Shown one piece after another: positions 17,239 through 26,206 of a stretch of DNA of 64,000 nucleotides. Location of the stretch: NCBI RefSeq assembly GCF_041428715.1, contig NZ_CP155572.1, one strand, 5' to 3'. The notes below the pieces were generated by a model. That model was given only the letters and a program-made list of their open reading frames with translations, did no database searches and was not told where the DNA came from. Position 1 is the first letter of the stretch. Each line of letters starts with the position of its first letter. The translations under genes were made by a program, and so were the position numbers. Source of the stretch: Sporomusa malonica (lineage in GTDB: Bacteria; Bacillota; Negativicutes; Sporomusales; Sporomusaceae).

Positions 17239-18090
17239 CTACTTAAGCGCCTCGGCACCGCCCACAATCTCGGATATTTCCCGGGTAATGGTGGCCTGGC
17301 GAACCTTGTTGTAGTTCAGCGTCAGTTTGGAAATGAGTTCTTGCGCATTATCAGTAGCCGAGCCCATCGCAGTCATCCGGGCCCCCAGCTCACTTGCTGC
17401 TGATTGTAAGAGCGCACCGTAAATTACTGTTTCCAGGTAACGTGGTAATAGCAGGCTAAGAACCTCACCGGCTGATGGTTCAAAAATGTACTCAGTCTGG
17501 GGTGTTTCCTCCCCATCACCAATACCGGCTACCGGCAGTAATTTAACGGTTGTTGGTTTCTGATTAATCGGCGAATAGAAATGAGTATAGGTCAGATAAA
17601 TCTCGTCATATTCACCTGCTGCAAACTTATCAGCCATAAGCTGAGCCAGCATCACTGCATCCTGGTAAGACGGTCTTTCTGAAAAGCCAGTGTACTCGCC
17701 GTCAATATTGTATCCACGCCTTTTAAAGTAATCACGGGCTTTGCGGCCCACGGTTACCAGCTTAGCGTTATTCTTACCGCGCACCTGTGGCAAAACCTCT
17801 TTCATGAGGTTAGAGGAATAGGCCCCAGCCAAGCCTTTGTCAGCACTTAATACCAGATAGCCAATCTGTTTTACTTCCCGTGCTTCAAGCAGCGGATGAG
17901 AGGCATCGCGGGCATTTGCTGCGACACTCCCCAATACTTCTTTAATCTTATCAGTATAGGGTTTGCTGGCAATAGCCCGTTCCTGCGCCCGGCGTAACCG
18001 GGCAGCAGCTACCATCTTCATGGCTTTGGTTATTTGTTGAATATTTTTTACACTTTTAATGCGGCGGCGGATATCTCTGGCGCTAGCCAT
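17239..18090 (-). CDS. atpG: ATP synthase F1 subunit gamma
   Basis: Central rotor shaft, 283 aa. The N-terminal helix ARDIRRRIKSVKNIQQITKAM and the C-terminal helix GARMTAMGSATDNAQELISK form the coiled shaft typical of the family. It starts six bases after the atpA stop. Standard length with no oddities seen. Confidence 0.97.
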   Translation of the reverse strand: MASARDIRRRIKSVKNIQQITKAMKMVAAARLRRAQERAIASKPYTDKIKEVLGSVAANARDASHPLLEAREVKQIGYLVLSADKGLAGAYSSNLMKEVLPQVRGKNNAKLVTVGRKARDYFKRRGYNIDGEYTGFSERPSYQDAVMLAQLMADKFAAGEYDEIYLTYTHFYSPINQKPTTVKLLPVAGIGDGEETPQTEYIFEPSAGEVLSLLLPRYLETVIYGALLQSAASELGARMTAMGSATDNAQELISKLTLNYNKVRQATITREISEIVGGAEALK

Positions 18091-18096
18091 GTTTTA

Positions 18097-19620
18097 TCAC
18101 CTCGCCGCTTCGACTTTAACAAAAGTGTCTTTGAATTCTTTTACGGCTTTTTTAATAGCCGCTTCAGTTTCCGCGTCAAGGACCTTCTTCTCCCTGATGG
18201 TTTTAGCTACTTCGGCGTAATTGCTGCGCATGAACTTCAGGAAGTCCTGCTCAAACTTAGTTACATCCTCAATAGGCACATCATCAAGGTAGCCGTTGAT
18301 GCCGCTATAAATAACCATGACCTGTTCTTCTACCGCCATAGGCACATACTGTGGCTGCTTTAGGATTTCCATCATGCGCTGGCCACGGTCAAGCTGAGCT
18401 TTGGTCGATTTATCAAGGTCAGAGCCGAACTGGGCAAACGCCGCTAATTCACGGTATTGCGCCAAGTCCAGACGCAAGCGTCCTGCAACCTGTTTCATGG
18501 CTTTAATCTGGGCTGAACCGCCTACACGGGATACTGACAGACCAGCATTAATAGCCGGACGGATACCTGAATAGAACAGTTCGCCTTCCAGGAATATCTG
18601 TCCATCGGTAATAGAGATTACGTTGGTCGGTATATAGGCAGATACGTCACCAGCCAGTGTTTCAATAACAGGCAGCGCTGTAATTGAGCCGCCGCCAAGT
18701 TCAGCTGATAGCTTCGCCGCCCGTTCCAACAGACGGGAATGTAAGTAGAATACGTCGCCAGGATAGGCTTCACGTCCTGGAGGACGACGTAAGAGGAGCG
18801 ACATAGCGCGATATGCTACAGCGTGTTTCGATAAGTCATCATATACGCAGAGCACAGCTCCACCTTTATACATAAAGTACTCACCCATGGTAACACCGGC
18901 ATAAGGAGCCAGGTATTGCAACGGAGCACTGTCAGAAGCAGTGGCAGCAACAACAATGGTGTATTCCATAGCGCCAGCTTCTTCGAGGGTCTTAACAATA
19001 CGGGCTACTGTAGATGCTTTTTGACCAATGGCAACATAAATACAAACTACGCCCTGACCTTTTTGGTTAATGATGGTATCAACAGCAATGGCTGTTTTAC
19101 CGGTACCACGGTCGCCGATAATAAGCTCACGCTGGCCGCGCCCGATAGGTACCATGGCGTCGATGGCTTTGATCCCCGTTTGCAGCGGCTCTTTAACCGA
19201 CTGTCTATCGGCAATGCCAGGTGCACGGTATTCAACCGGCCGGAATTCAGTGGTATTAATCGGGCCTTTCCCATCAATGGGCTGCCCAATGGCGTTAACA
19301 ACACGACCAACCATGGCTTCACCTACAGGAACCTGCATGATGCGCCCAGTCCGGCGCACGGTATCGCCTTCCTTGATTTCGACCTCGCCACCTAATAAAA
19401 CGGCGCCGACATTGTCCTCTTCCAGGTTTAAGACCATGCCAAATACTTCATGTGGAAATTCTAATAATTCGCCGGCCATGGCCTTTTCCAAGCCGTGGAT
19501 CCGAGCGATACCATCGCCTACTTCGATAACGGTACCGATATCATCAACATTGAGGTCTACTTGATAATGCTCTATCTGTTGTTTGATAATCGCCGTTATT
19601 TCTTCTGGCCTCATTTTCAT
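18097..19620 (-). CDS. atpA: ATP synthase F1 subunit alpha
   Basis: Non-catalytic nucleotide-binding subunit of F1 (507 aa). Walker A is GDRGTGKTAIAVD (about 169-181), and the signature PAINAGLSVSRVGGSAQ (about 366-382) is intact. The start is ATG at 19620, with a second in-frame ATG two codons later that is equally possible. An unusual 119-bp gap containing a structured repeat separates it from atpH, so its translation is not coupled to atpH. Confidence 0.98.
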   Translation of the reverse strand: MKMRPEEITAIIKQQIEHYQVDLNVDDIGTVIEVGDGIARIHGLEKAMAGELLEFPHEVFGMVLNLEEDNVGAVLLGGEVEIKEGDTVRRTGRIMQVPVGEAMVGRVVNAIGQPIDGKGPINTTEFRPVEYRAPGIADRQSVKEPLQTGIKAIDAMVPIGRGQRELIIGDRGTGKTAIAVDTIINQKGQGVVCIYVAIGQKASTVARIVKTLEEAGAMEYTIVVAATASDSAPLQYLAPYAGVTMGEYFMYKGGAVLCVYDDLSKHAVAYRAMSLLLRRPPGREAYPGDVFYLHSRLLERAAKLSAELGGGSITALPVIETLAGDVSAYIPTNVISITDGQIFLEGELFYSGIRPAINAGLSVSRVGGSAQIKAMKQVAGRLRLDLAQYRELAAFAQFGSDLDKSTKAQLDRGQRMMEILKQPQYVPMAVEEQVMVIYSGINGYLDDVPIEDVTKFEQDFLKFMRSNYAEVAKTIREKKVLDAETEAAIKKAVKEFKDTFVKVEAAR

Positions 19621-19642
19621 AAGTTAAGATCTCACCCCAATC

Positions 19643-19728
19643 ATAAAGTAGACTTAGCTTCAGGAGAGTCATAGCCCTACCTGAACTATAGTCGCCCTTA
19701 TCCAGTGACTTAGTCATCGGATAAAGTC
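19643..19728. repeat. Structured repeat family C, copy 1 (inside the atp operon)
   Basis: Begins AAAGTAGACTTAGCTTCAG and continues to TAGTCGCCCTTATCCAG and GACTTAGTCATCGGATAA, which can fold as two hairpins. The same order of motifs occurs at 26735-26864, and the first 20 bases recur at 43400-43420. It fills most of the 119-bp gap between atpH and atpA. Confidence 0.7.
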
Positions 19729-19739
19729 CTCGACCTCGA

Positions 19740-20294
19740 CTATACGGCAGCGGCTTGGTTCGTCATAAGTGCCGCTTTGAGTGCCTTAAGCTGACGGGCC
19801 ACGCTGCCATCAATCAGTTTATCACCGATTTTAACAACTACACCGCCAAGCAGTTCTTGGTCTATGCTTGTCTTGAGTACAATATTCTTGCCTGTAACCT
19901 TGCTTAATTTGCCCGCCAGCGCCTCAAGCTGTGCTGCACTAAGTTCTTTGGCGGTAAAGACTTCGGCCTCGGCAATATTTCTGGCTTCGTTGGCCAGACG
20001 TATGTACTCGCTAATAATGGCTGGAAGCGCCGGTTCCCTGCGTTTATCAATCAAGAGCAGCAGAAAGTTCTGGACAAACCCATCCAAATCCCCAGCAAAA
20101 ACCCGGTTGATTGTTTCTTTTTTAGCAGGAGCCGGTACAATCGGATGATACATCAGGGTAGCCAAATCAGCATGTCCGGCAATGGTGGCTTCTACCAGCT
20201 TAAGCTGTTTCTCCACATTGTCCAGCATAGCTTTTTCGCTGGCAATTTCATATATGGCCTGTGCATATTTGATCGCCAACTTATTTGTTAGCAT
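19740..20294 (-). CDS. atpH: ATP synthase F1 subunit delta
   Basis: Peripheral-stalk subunit (184 aa) joining F1 to the b-subunit. OSCP/delta features include KLAIKYAQAIYEIA at the N-terminus, FLLLLIDKRREPALP near 98-112 and the C-terminal GGVVVKIGDKLIDGSVARQL. Its start overlaps the end of atpF by seven bases, which implies coupled translation. Confidence 0.96.
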   Translation of the reverse strand: MLTNKLAIKYAQAIYEIASEKAMLDNVEKQLKLVEATIAGHADLATLMYHPIVPAPAKKETINRVFAGDLDGFVQNFLLLLIDKRREPALPAIISEYIRLANEARNIAEAEVFTAKELSAAQLEALAGKLSKVTGKNIVLKTSIDQELLGGVVVKIGDKLIDGSVARQLKALKAALMTNQAAAV

Positions 20295-20791
20295 GGCAAA
20301 CCACCTATTTTCTTACCATCCAAATTATTGATAAAGTCGTCAACAATCTTGGCGTTGGCGGTTTCGTCCATGTTCTGGGCAATAATCTTAGAAGCAGCGG
20401 CAACAGCAAGCGTCACGACCTCACCCTTGAGTTCGGCAATAGCGAGGTCACGTTCGCGGGCAATTTCTTCCTGTGTGGCTTTTAAGAGCCGTGCACTTTC
20501 TTCGCGAGCTTCTTTGAGCATTTCTTCTTTGGTCTGTTCAGCCAGCTTGGCGGCCTTTTCAACAATAGCCTGTGCCTGGGTACGCGCTTCGGCCAGTTGA
20601 GCAAGATATTCCTGCCTAAGTTTCTCAGCAGCTTGCTTTTCCTGTTCAGCTGTTTCCAGACTGTCAGCAATTTTGGCCTGCCGGTCAGCTAGCGCCTGCA
20701 TTAGCGGTTTGTATGCCACTTTGGTTAAGATAGCAACAAGTATAAGAAAATTTATAATTTGCGCTATTAGCGTCGCATTCAAGTCAACCAA
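20288..20791 (-). CDS. atpF: ATP synthase Fo subunit b
   Basis: Peripheral-stalk b subunit (167 aa) with one N-terminal membrane helix (about 5-25, LIAQIINFLILVAILTKV) and a long charged coiled coil with Lys/Glu/Ala-rich repeats. The start is TTG behind AGGAGGGG. It anchors the stator to subunit a. Single b gene, with no b' seen. Confidence 0.95.
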   Translation of the reverse strand: MVDLNATLIAQIINFLILVAILTKVAYKPLMQALADRQAKIADSLETAEQEKQAAEKLRQEYLAQLAEARTQAQAIVEKAAKLAEQTKEEMLKEAREESARLLKATQEEIARERDLAIAELKGEVVTLAVAAASKIIAQNMDETANAKIVDDFINNLDGKKIGGLPC

Positions 20792-20878
20792 TTGAGGGCC
20801 CCTCCTCTTTCCGGCGTATAAGGGGAGCGCTGGCAGAAGACATAAATTGTTTCTGCCAGTCGCCCGATAACGCTTAGA

Positions 20879-21130
20879 TTACTTAATAAACGGATTGGCA
20901 AATACCAGTACGATAGCAATAACCGCTGCAATAATAGGAATAGACTCGATCAAACCTACCGAAATCAGCATGTTTACAAGAATAGTTCCTTTTGCTTCTG
21001 GTTGTCTTGCCATACCCTCAATTGCCTTGGCAGTAACTGCTCCGTCACCGATACCGGCACCTATGGCGGCGAGTCCGATAGCCAAACCCGCTCCGATAGC
21101 AGAGGCTGCAATAATGATAGCTTGTTCCAC
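20879..21130 (-). CDS. atpE: ATP synthase Fo subunit c
   Basis: Rotor-ring proteolipid. A GTG at 21130 behind GGAGGAG gives the expected 83 aa, whereas the longest open frame adds 13 unlikely polar residues. Two transmembrane helices flank the loop ARQPEAKG. The ion-carrying carboxylate is Glu62 in GLIESIPI. Ser63 follows it as in many Na+ types, but the helix-1 position that is Gln in Na+-binding rings is Asp29 (GIGDG). The coupling ion is therefore not settled by sequence. Confidence 0.95.
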   Translation of the reverse strand: MEQAIIIAASAIGAGLAIGLAAIGAGIGDGAVTAKAIEGMARQPEAKGTILVNMLISVGLIESIPIIAAVIAIVLVFANPFIK

Positions 21131-21186
21131 AAAAAACTCCTCCTTTTTCTCTTGTTTCAGTATAAGCATTCAGATTGAGCAAAAAT

Positions 21187-21870
21187 TTAATGGTGCTCGT
21201 CTTGCAATGAGTTGGACAGATATGACATGGACAGCATGGTAAAAATAAACGCCTGAACAACGCCAACAAACACGCTGAAGGCCAACCACGCCGTTGGAAC
21301 AACATACGGCACGAGCATGCCCAGAACGATGAGTAAAATCTCACCTGCCAGAATGTTGCCAAATAGACGGAAGGATAAGGTAATCGGTTTGGCTATTTCC
21401 TCGATTATGTTGATAATGACAAAGGGGATATAGGGTTCAAAAAAATGTTTCAAATACCTAATAGGTCCCCGATTCATCATACCCAGAATATGTACCAAGA
21501 TGACAACCATCAGGGCCAGGCCCAGTGTTGTGTTGATATCATTGGTCGGCGAGGTAAATCCTGGAATTAAACCCAACTCGTTACCAACAACAAGGAACAA
21601 AAACAGCGTGATAATAAGCGGCGCCAATTTCCTGCCCTTCGGCCCCATGGTGTTATCAATCTGGTCTAACAAAGCGGTAACAGCCATCTCAAGGAAATTC
21701 TGCCATCCCCGGGGAACAATCTCTGCCCGGCGAGTCGCAACTACTGCCAAAATAATGACTATTGCCATAGTCAGCCATGTCATGTATAAGGTATCGAGAT
21801 TAAAGGTAAGTCCAGCAAAATGCGCCAGCTTATGTCCACCAATCTCATGGCCTCCTCCACCATGTCCCAT
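21187..21870 (-). CDS. atpB: ATP synthase Fo subunit a
   Basis: Stator channel subunit with five to six membrane helices. The essential Arg is in the helix around SFRLFGNILAGEILLIVLG, and PTAWLAFSVFVGVVQAFIFTML forms the last helices. An ATG at 21870 (227 aa) is preferred: GGGAGTGA precedes it and it avoids overlapping atpI. A TTG at 21900 would add ten residues. The His/Gly-rich N-terminus (GHGGGGHEIGGHK) is unusual but lies outside the membrane. Confidence 0.95.
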   Translation of the reverse strand: MGHGGGGHEIGGHKLAHFAGLTFNLDTLYMTWLTMAIVIILAVVATRRAEIVPRGWQNFLEMAVTALLDQIDNTMGPKGRKLAPLIITLFLFLVVGNELGLIPGFTSPTNDINTTLGLALMVVILVHILGMMNRGPIRYLKHFFEPYIPFVIINIIEEIAKPITLSFRLFGNILAGEILLIVLGMLVPYVVPTAWLAFSVFVGVVQAFIFTMLSMSYLSNSLQDEHH

Positions 21871-21880
21871 ATTTTCGTTT

Positions 21881-22312
21881 TCACTCCCTTCCTGAGTCAA
21901 ATTTCGACTTTCCTAAATTTGGTATAAGTCCGGAAACCACGATAACTACGGCATTTATCATTAATACTATGTGAAGTGAGAATAACCCCACTACTGCCGC
22001 CCAAAAATCAATTCCTGGTACATGTACCGACAAAACAAGTATGGAAATCAGGAAACTGAACCGTACAAGCCAGCCGACGCGCATAGAAGCTACAGCTTGT
22101 CCTGGCGACAGTTCAGCGCTTTTTTTAACCCGGCGGCACATAAGCAGGAAGTATATTACACTTCCCGACCACCCTGTTAATAAACCGGGTATAATAAATA
22201 CTTGATTTGATAATAAAGCGCCAAGGGTTACAAATAAGCCCCAGGCTGCCAAATGCATTAATGTCTGCTTCACTTGAGCGGCGTAATTATCAGCAAAACC
22301 TACCTTAAACAA
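21881..22312 (-). CDS. atpI: ATP synthase subunit I (AtpI)
   Basis: A 143-aa membrane protein with four predicted helices, in the usual place before atpB. AtpI proteins help c-ring assembly. Motifs are weak: LLTGWSGSVIYFLLMCRRVKK and basic loop residues. TTG start with GGGAGG six bases upstream. A 123-bp gap with a family A palindrome separates it from atpZ. Confidence 0.85.
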   Translation of the reverse strand: MFKVGFADNYAAQVKQTLMHLAAWGLFVTLGALLSNQVFIIPGLLTGWSGSVIYFLLMCRRVKKSAELSPGQAVASMRVGWLVRFSFLISILVLSVHVPGIDFWAAVVGLFSLHIVLMINAVVIVVSGLIPNLGKSKFDSGRE

Positions 22313-22324
22313 ATTAAACCTCCC

Positions 22325-22447
22325 AAGAATGGCTATAAACGACCATCTGCTTCGTTGCTCCTCAGACGTTTTGCTTACGTACTACCCGTACGCCGCGCTG
22401 CAACGCCTTCCGGTGCGCCTTGCACCTGGCCATTTCTAGCCATTCTT
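22325..22447. repeat. Palindromic repeat family A, copy 2 (between atpZ and atpI)
   Basis: A 123-bp element with inverted ends AAGAATGGCTATAAACGACC (left) and, at the right read inward, AAGAATGGCTAGAAATGGCC. The right arm includes the last codons and stop codon of atpZ. Inside are GCGCACCGGAAGGCGTT and CAAAACGTCTGAGGAGCAAC-type segments shared with copy 3 at 33083-33206. Confidence 0.8.
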
Positions 22448-22648
22448 GACTATCCTCTTATAAGTACCCCATAACCCGGCCGCCATACCAAGCACAATAC
22501 CTGATACAGTAAACCAGGGAAACGAATTCAAATAACTGTCAGCCCACCGGCCCAAAAATAGTCCGACAGCCACAGCAGCTGCCATATTAAGCCCAATCGA
22601 GCCTGCTAAACTAAAGGCTGACCATAACCCGTCATTCTTGCCAGGCAC
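22436..22648 (-). CDS. atpZ: AtpZ/AtpI-type membrane protein at the head of the atp operon
   Basis: A 70-aa protein with two hydrophobic helices (about 11-28 and 43-62) joined by FLGRWADSYLNSFPW, typical of AtpZ. The GTG start follows GAGGTGAAGAT. AtpZ/AtpI pairs have been linked to ion (Mg2+ or Ca2+) uptake or to Fo assembly. First gene of the atp operon; the 182 bp upstream of it hold no gene and probably the operon promoter. Its final codons and stop fall within a repeat arm. Confidence 0.8.
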   Translation of the reverse strand: MPGKNDGLWSAFSLAGSIGLNMAAAVAVGLFLGRWADSYLNSFPWFTVSGIVLGMAAGLWGTYKRIVKNG

Positions 22649-22830
22649 ATCTTCACCTCGTAGAGCTAGACTTCTTAGCTATTATAACCATGGAAACAAG
22701 GAGATATTATTTCCACCAAAAAAGGCCAATGTCCGTCAGTACTATTCTCTATCAATATGGCAAATTCCTGCTTCAAGTTACAGAAAACAATAAAAATTTA
22801 GCAAATTTACATCAACTGTAAGCACGGTAG

Positions 22831-23994
22831 CTAAAAATTTCCGGCAATAAATTCGTCTGGGATACCATCGGCTAAGCCATATTTCCACAAAATTGCTTTG
22901 ACAATCCGCCTAGAGGCCTGTCCATCCCCGTAAGGGTTTACAGCGTTAGCCATATGTTGATATTCAACACCGTCGACTATGAGCTTTTGGGTTTCGGCAT
23001 ATACCCGTTCCCGGTCTGTGCCAATCAGTTTAACTGTGCCTGATGTCACGGCTTCAGGACGTTCAGTGGTGTCTCTTAGTACCAGTACCGGCTTGCCTAG
23101 CGCCGGTGCTTCTTCTTGGATACCGCCTGAGTCAGTAAGCACTAGATAAGATCTGGCGATAAGATTGGCAAACGGCTGGTAGTCCAGCGGATCAATCAGG
23201 TGAACACGTTCCAGCCCGCCCAATTCATCTTGAACCACCTGGCGGACTAAAGGATTTTTATGTACTGGGAAAACAATTTCCACATCTGGATACGCAGTGA
23301 CAATATCTTTGAGGGCCTGATAAACATGACGCATTGGCTCGCCTAAGTTCTCCCGGCGGTGGGTTGTAACCAGAATGACTTTTCGGCTGCGGTAATCAAT
23401 TTGTTGTAGCAGTGGATCTGTAAATCTATACCCATCGTCGACGGTGGCCTTCAAGGCGTCGATGACCGTATTGCCTGTGACGAAAGCCGCCTGGTCAGAA
23501 ATATTCTCCTGCAGCAGATTTTGCTTTGCCGTAACCGTTGGCGCAAAATGGAGATCAGCTAAAGCGCCTGTCAGTTTACGATTCATTTCCTCGGGAAAGG
23601 GCGAATGCTTATTACCTGTACGAAGACCAGCCTCAACATGACCGACAGTTATCTGGTGATAGAAAGCTGCCATGGCTCCGGCAAATGTAGTCGTCGTATC
23701 GCCGTGAACAAGCACAAGGTCAGGCTTTTCTTTAATAAGCACCTGATTAAGCCCCTGCATGGCCCGGCAGGTAATATCAAACAGCGTTTGCCCCTGACTC
23801 ATAATATCAAGATCATGATCAGGGGTAATGTTAAACAAATTAAGTACTTGGTCAAGCATTTCCCGGTGCTGGGCAGTAACTGCCACCACTGGTGTTATGT
23901 ACTCAGGATGTTTGGATAACTCCAGAACAACAGGGGCCATTTTTATGGCCTCAGGCCTAGTGCCGAAGACAGTCATAACTTTTATGCGGGACAT
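22831..23994 (-). CDS. wecB: UDP-N-acetylglucosamine 2-epimerase (non-hydrolysing)
   Basis: Interconverts UDP-GlcNAc and UDP-ManNAc in the cytoplasm for surface polysaccharide synthesis (387 aa). Family motifs: KVMTVFGTRPEAIKMAPV at the N-terminus, HGDTTTTFAGAMAAFY (about 97-112), GHVEAGLRTGN, EEMNRKLTGALADLHFAPT and LTDSGGIQEEAPALGKPVLV (about 287-306). It lies downstream of the wecA/tagO-like gene, whose lipid-linked GlcNAc product feeds the same pathway. Equivalent to MnaA/YvyH of Bacillus. Confidence 0.96.
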   Translation of the reverse strand: MSRIKVMTVFGTRPEAIKMAPVVLELSKHPEYITPVVAVTAQHREMLDQVLNLFNITPDHDLDIMSQGQTLFDITCRAMQGLNQVLIKEKPDLVLVHGDTTTTFAGAMAAFYHQITVGHVEAGLRTGNKHSPFPEEMNRKLTGALADLHFAPTVTAKQNLLQENISDQAAFVTGNTVIDALKATVDDGYRFTDPLLQQIDYRSRKVILVTTHRRENLGEPMRHVYQALKDIVTAYPDVEIVFPVHKNPLVRQVVQDELGGLERVHLIDPLDYQPFANLIARSYLVLTDSGGIQEEAPALGKPVLVLRDTTERPEAVTSGTVKLIGTDRERVYAETQKLIVDGVEYQHMANAVNPYGDGQASRRIVKAILWKYGLADGIPDEFIAGNF

Positions 23995-24053
23995 TAAACG
24001 ACTTCCTTTCCTGGTCTCCAGTTTGAATTCACTTTCATTAATTTATAGCATAA

Positions 24054-24074
24054 GGCGGGCAAAAATTGCCCGCC
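24054..24074 (-). terminator. Hairpin after wecA/tagO (possible terminator)
   Basis: Perfect nine-base stem GGCGGGCAA / TTGCCCGCC with a three-base loop, 40 bases after the stop codon. The T tract is poor on the minus strand, so termination may be weak. Confidence 0.5.
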
Positions 24075-24113
24075 CTATTATCTTGCAAAGTTGCATTATG
24101 AACGCAGTTCAGC

Positions 24114-25163
24114 TTAATGGCTTTTCACTGAATCGCTGCTTTTAAGCACACCGTCATTATTTTTTAGTACACCAATCTTCTTGGCCCCGAAAAAGGCAAC
24201 CGTAATAATGGCAAGCAAAATTAATGCAGCAACCATCTGACTTACTTCAGTCAAAGCAATGGCACTTACCCCCAGGCAACCGCTGATTACATACATCAAC
24301 AGCACAGCCTGCTTTTGGGTTAAACCCATGGCTAATAGACGATGATGTAAATGACCCTTATCTGGTTTAAAAATAGGCCGCCCGCTCATATAGCGGCGGA
24401 TGATAGCAAACGCGGTATCCATAATAGGCAGACCTAATGCTACAATCGGCACTACCAGCGCAATGGTGGCTGCGCTTTTTACTGTTCCCAATATAGAAAC
24501 AGCGGCCAGCATATAGCCCAAAAACATACTCCCAGTATCACCCATGAAGATTTTAGCCGGATTAAAGTTATGCTGCAAAAAGCCTAATGCACTACCAGCC
24601 AATGCAGCTGTCAGAATGGCTACTGTCCAGAGATTCTGCTCAAGCGCCACTAAGAGAATAGTCACCGACGCGATTGTCGATACCCCAGCTGCCAGTCCAT
24701 CCAGACCGTCAATTAAGTTGACAGTGTTAGTCAGGCTGACCACCCACATAATGGTGAGTGGAATGGACAGGTAGTTAACATAGATCATATCGCCAAACGG
24801 GTTTGTCAACCATTCAATACGGATATCGAACATAATGAGCACAGCAGCTGCCACAATCTGACCTAACAGTTTGACCTTAGCAGGTAGTTGCTTCAAATCG
24901 TCGATGATGCCGACAGCTAAAATAACCGTACCGCCCAATAACAATCCTAAAATTTCATGACTGATCCGCATGCTGGACAATACAGCCAGCACAAAACCAA
25001 AATATATCGCCAACCCACCCATGCGGGGAATTGGAATGGTATGCACCTTACGAGCATCAGGGGCATCAAGTGCTCCTGCCTTGATGGCTAACTCCTTAAT
25101 ATGAGGAGTAATAAAGTAAGCTGCTGCTAAAGCAACAGTAAAAGCCACTACATATGTTTGCAT
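24114..25163 (-). CDS. wecA: Undecaprenyl-phosphate GlcNAc-1-phosphate transferase (WecA/TagO, MraY family)
   Basis: Integral membrane enzyme (349 aa, about ten helices) that transfers GlcNAc-1-P to undecaprenyl phosphate. MraY-family motifs: AGALDAPDARKVHTIPIPRMGG near 30-50, VGIIDDLKQLPAK (first Asp-rich motif), NLIDGLDGLAAG (about 147-158), FNPAKIFMGDTGSMFLGY and the cytoplasmic His motif PDKGHLHHRLL. ATG at 25163 follows GAGGTG; an upstream in-frame start at 25223 lacks an RBS. Pairs with wecB. Confidence 0.94.
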   Translation of the reverse strand: MQTYVVAFTVALAAAYFITPHIKELAIKAGALDAPDARKVHTIPIPRMGGLAIYFGFVLAVLSSMRISHEILGLLLGGTVILAVGIIDDLKQLPAKVKLLGQIVAAAVLIMFDIRIEWLTNPFGDMIYVNYLSIPLTIMWVVSLTNTVNLIDGLDGLAAGVSTIASVTILLVALEQNLWTVAILTAALAGSALGFLQHNFNPAKIFMGDTGSMFLGYMLAAVSILGTVKSAATIALVVPIVALGLPIMDTAFAIIRRYMSGRPIFKPDKGHLHHRLLAMGLTQKQAVLLMYVISGCLGVSAIALTEVSQMVAALILLAIITVAFFGAKKIGVLKNNDGVLKSSDSVKSH

Positions 25164-25335
25164 ATGATAACACCTCTTTTCTACGCAACACCCATTGTAC
25201 CTCAAGTGTGTAAAAGTTGTCAATCAGCCCTTAGCCGTCAATACGCCTGTATCGTTATTATTTTCATTACCAATAGCTATATGCATCAAATATGTGTAGT
25301 ATACCTCTGTCTTTCTCGCTCGCATACATCTTCTC

Positions 25336-26010
25336 TTAACAATAGCCTTTACGGCGAAGCTTATCGACATGCGCGGCAACAAGCGCCGGTATGTTTACAG
25401 CATGCCTCTCAGCCAGTATGTACATCATAGTAAAGCAGCATTGGGCAACATCCAGCAGCTCCAGGGCGGCACCACGGTTTACTTGGTCGGCATCAAGTCT
25501 TGATTGTTCACCTGACGCGCCAGCATATTTTCCAAGAAACTGGGTTAATTCTCCAAGCTCCTCCTGGATTTTGCATACAGTTGTCAGTAATGTGACATCA
25601 TCAATTTTCAGATGCGGCAGGCTAATGCACTTATAGTTTCCGCCATGCAGATTCTTGGTGGTGGTGATGCGATAGCTTTGACTGTTATCATCATACACAT
25701 ACCCCTTATCTGTCAGTTTAACCAAATGTTCGCCAATGAGGCTATCAGCATCAATACTGAATGAATCTTCCATAACAAAGATCATGGTTACACAGGTTTG
25801 GGCAACATCCAGCAGTTCTTCCTTAACATCGGCGAGCAGATTGACTGCATGGGGCTGTGCAGTCAATTCGGCCGGGGTCAACTGTTCCCATGGCATAAAT
25901 TTGAGCACAGCACGAGCCAGTTCTCCTGCCTCTTCCATAGCTTTTAGTAGGGTTGAATCAAGTGTAGGTGCGAGGTTATTAAGTTTTGGTAAATAAATGG
26001 CTTCTAACAT
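25336..26010 (-). CDS. Tandem MazG-like nucleotide pyrophosphohydrolase-fold protein
   Basis: A 224-aa protein with two related helical modules. Module 1 (about 10-95) has KAMEEAGELARAV and VKEELLDVAQTCVTMIFVME. Module 2 (about 135-222) has KIQEELGELTQF and ALELLDVAQCCFTMMYILAE. Each has the ExxE and ExxD metal-binding pattern of MazG-like NTP pyrophosphatases. The start at 26010 follows AGGAG. A role in removing non-canonical or excess nucleotides is inferred from the fold and from comEB (dCMP deaminase) nearby; the substrate is unknown. Could also be called a MazG-like family protein. Confidence 0.75.
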   Translation of the reverse strand: MLEAIYLPKLNNLAPTLDSTLLKAMEEAGELARAVLKFMPWEQLTPAELTAQPHAVNLLADVKEELLDVAQTCVTMIFVMEDSFSIDADSLIGEHLVKLTDKGYVYDDNSQSYRITTTKNLHGGNYKCISLPHLKIDDVTLLTTVCKIQEELGELTQFLGKYAGASGEQSRLDADQVNRGAALELLDVAQCCFTMMYILAERHAVNIPALVAAHVDKLRRKGYC

Positions 26011-26169
26011 GCAAATTCTCCTATAGAAAGGCTGGTTTACGCATCCCAAAAAGCAGATACCAAACCAGCCATTAATTAATGATTTAATTCGCTGAAATTC
26101 GGCTAAATCCTCCTTGTTTTCCCAAGGGTCGAGAATTTCCTATTAGAATGGCACTAGACCTAAAAAAAA

Positions 26170-26191
26170 CTGCCCACATTAGTGTGGGCAG
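26170..26191 (-). terminator. Intrinsic terminator after comEB
   Basis: Perfect nine-base GC-rich stem CTGCCCACA / TGTGGGCAG with a TTAG loop, followed on the minus strand by eight T. It starts 16 bases past the comEB stop codon. Confidence 0.92.
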
Positions 26192-26206
26192 CAGGCAGTT
26201 ATATTA

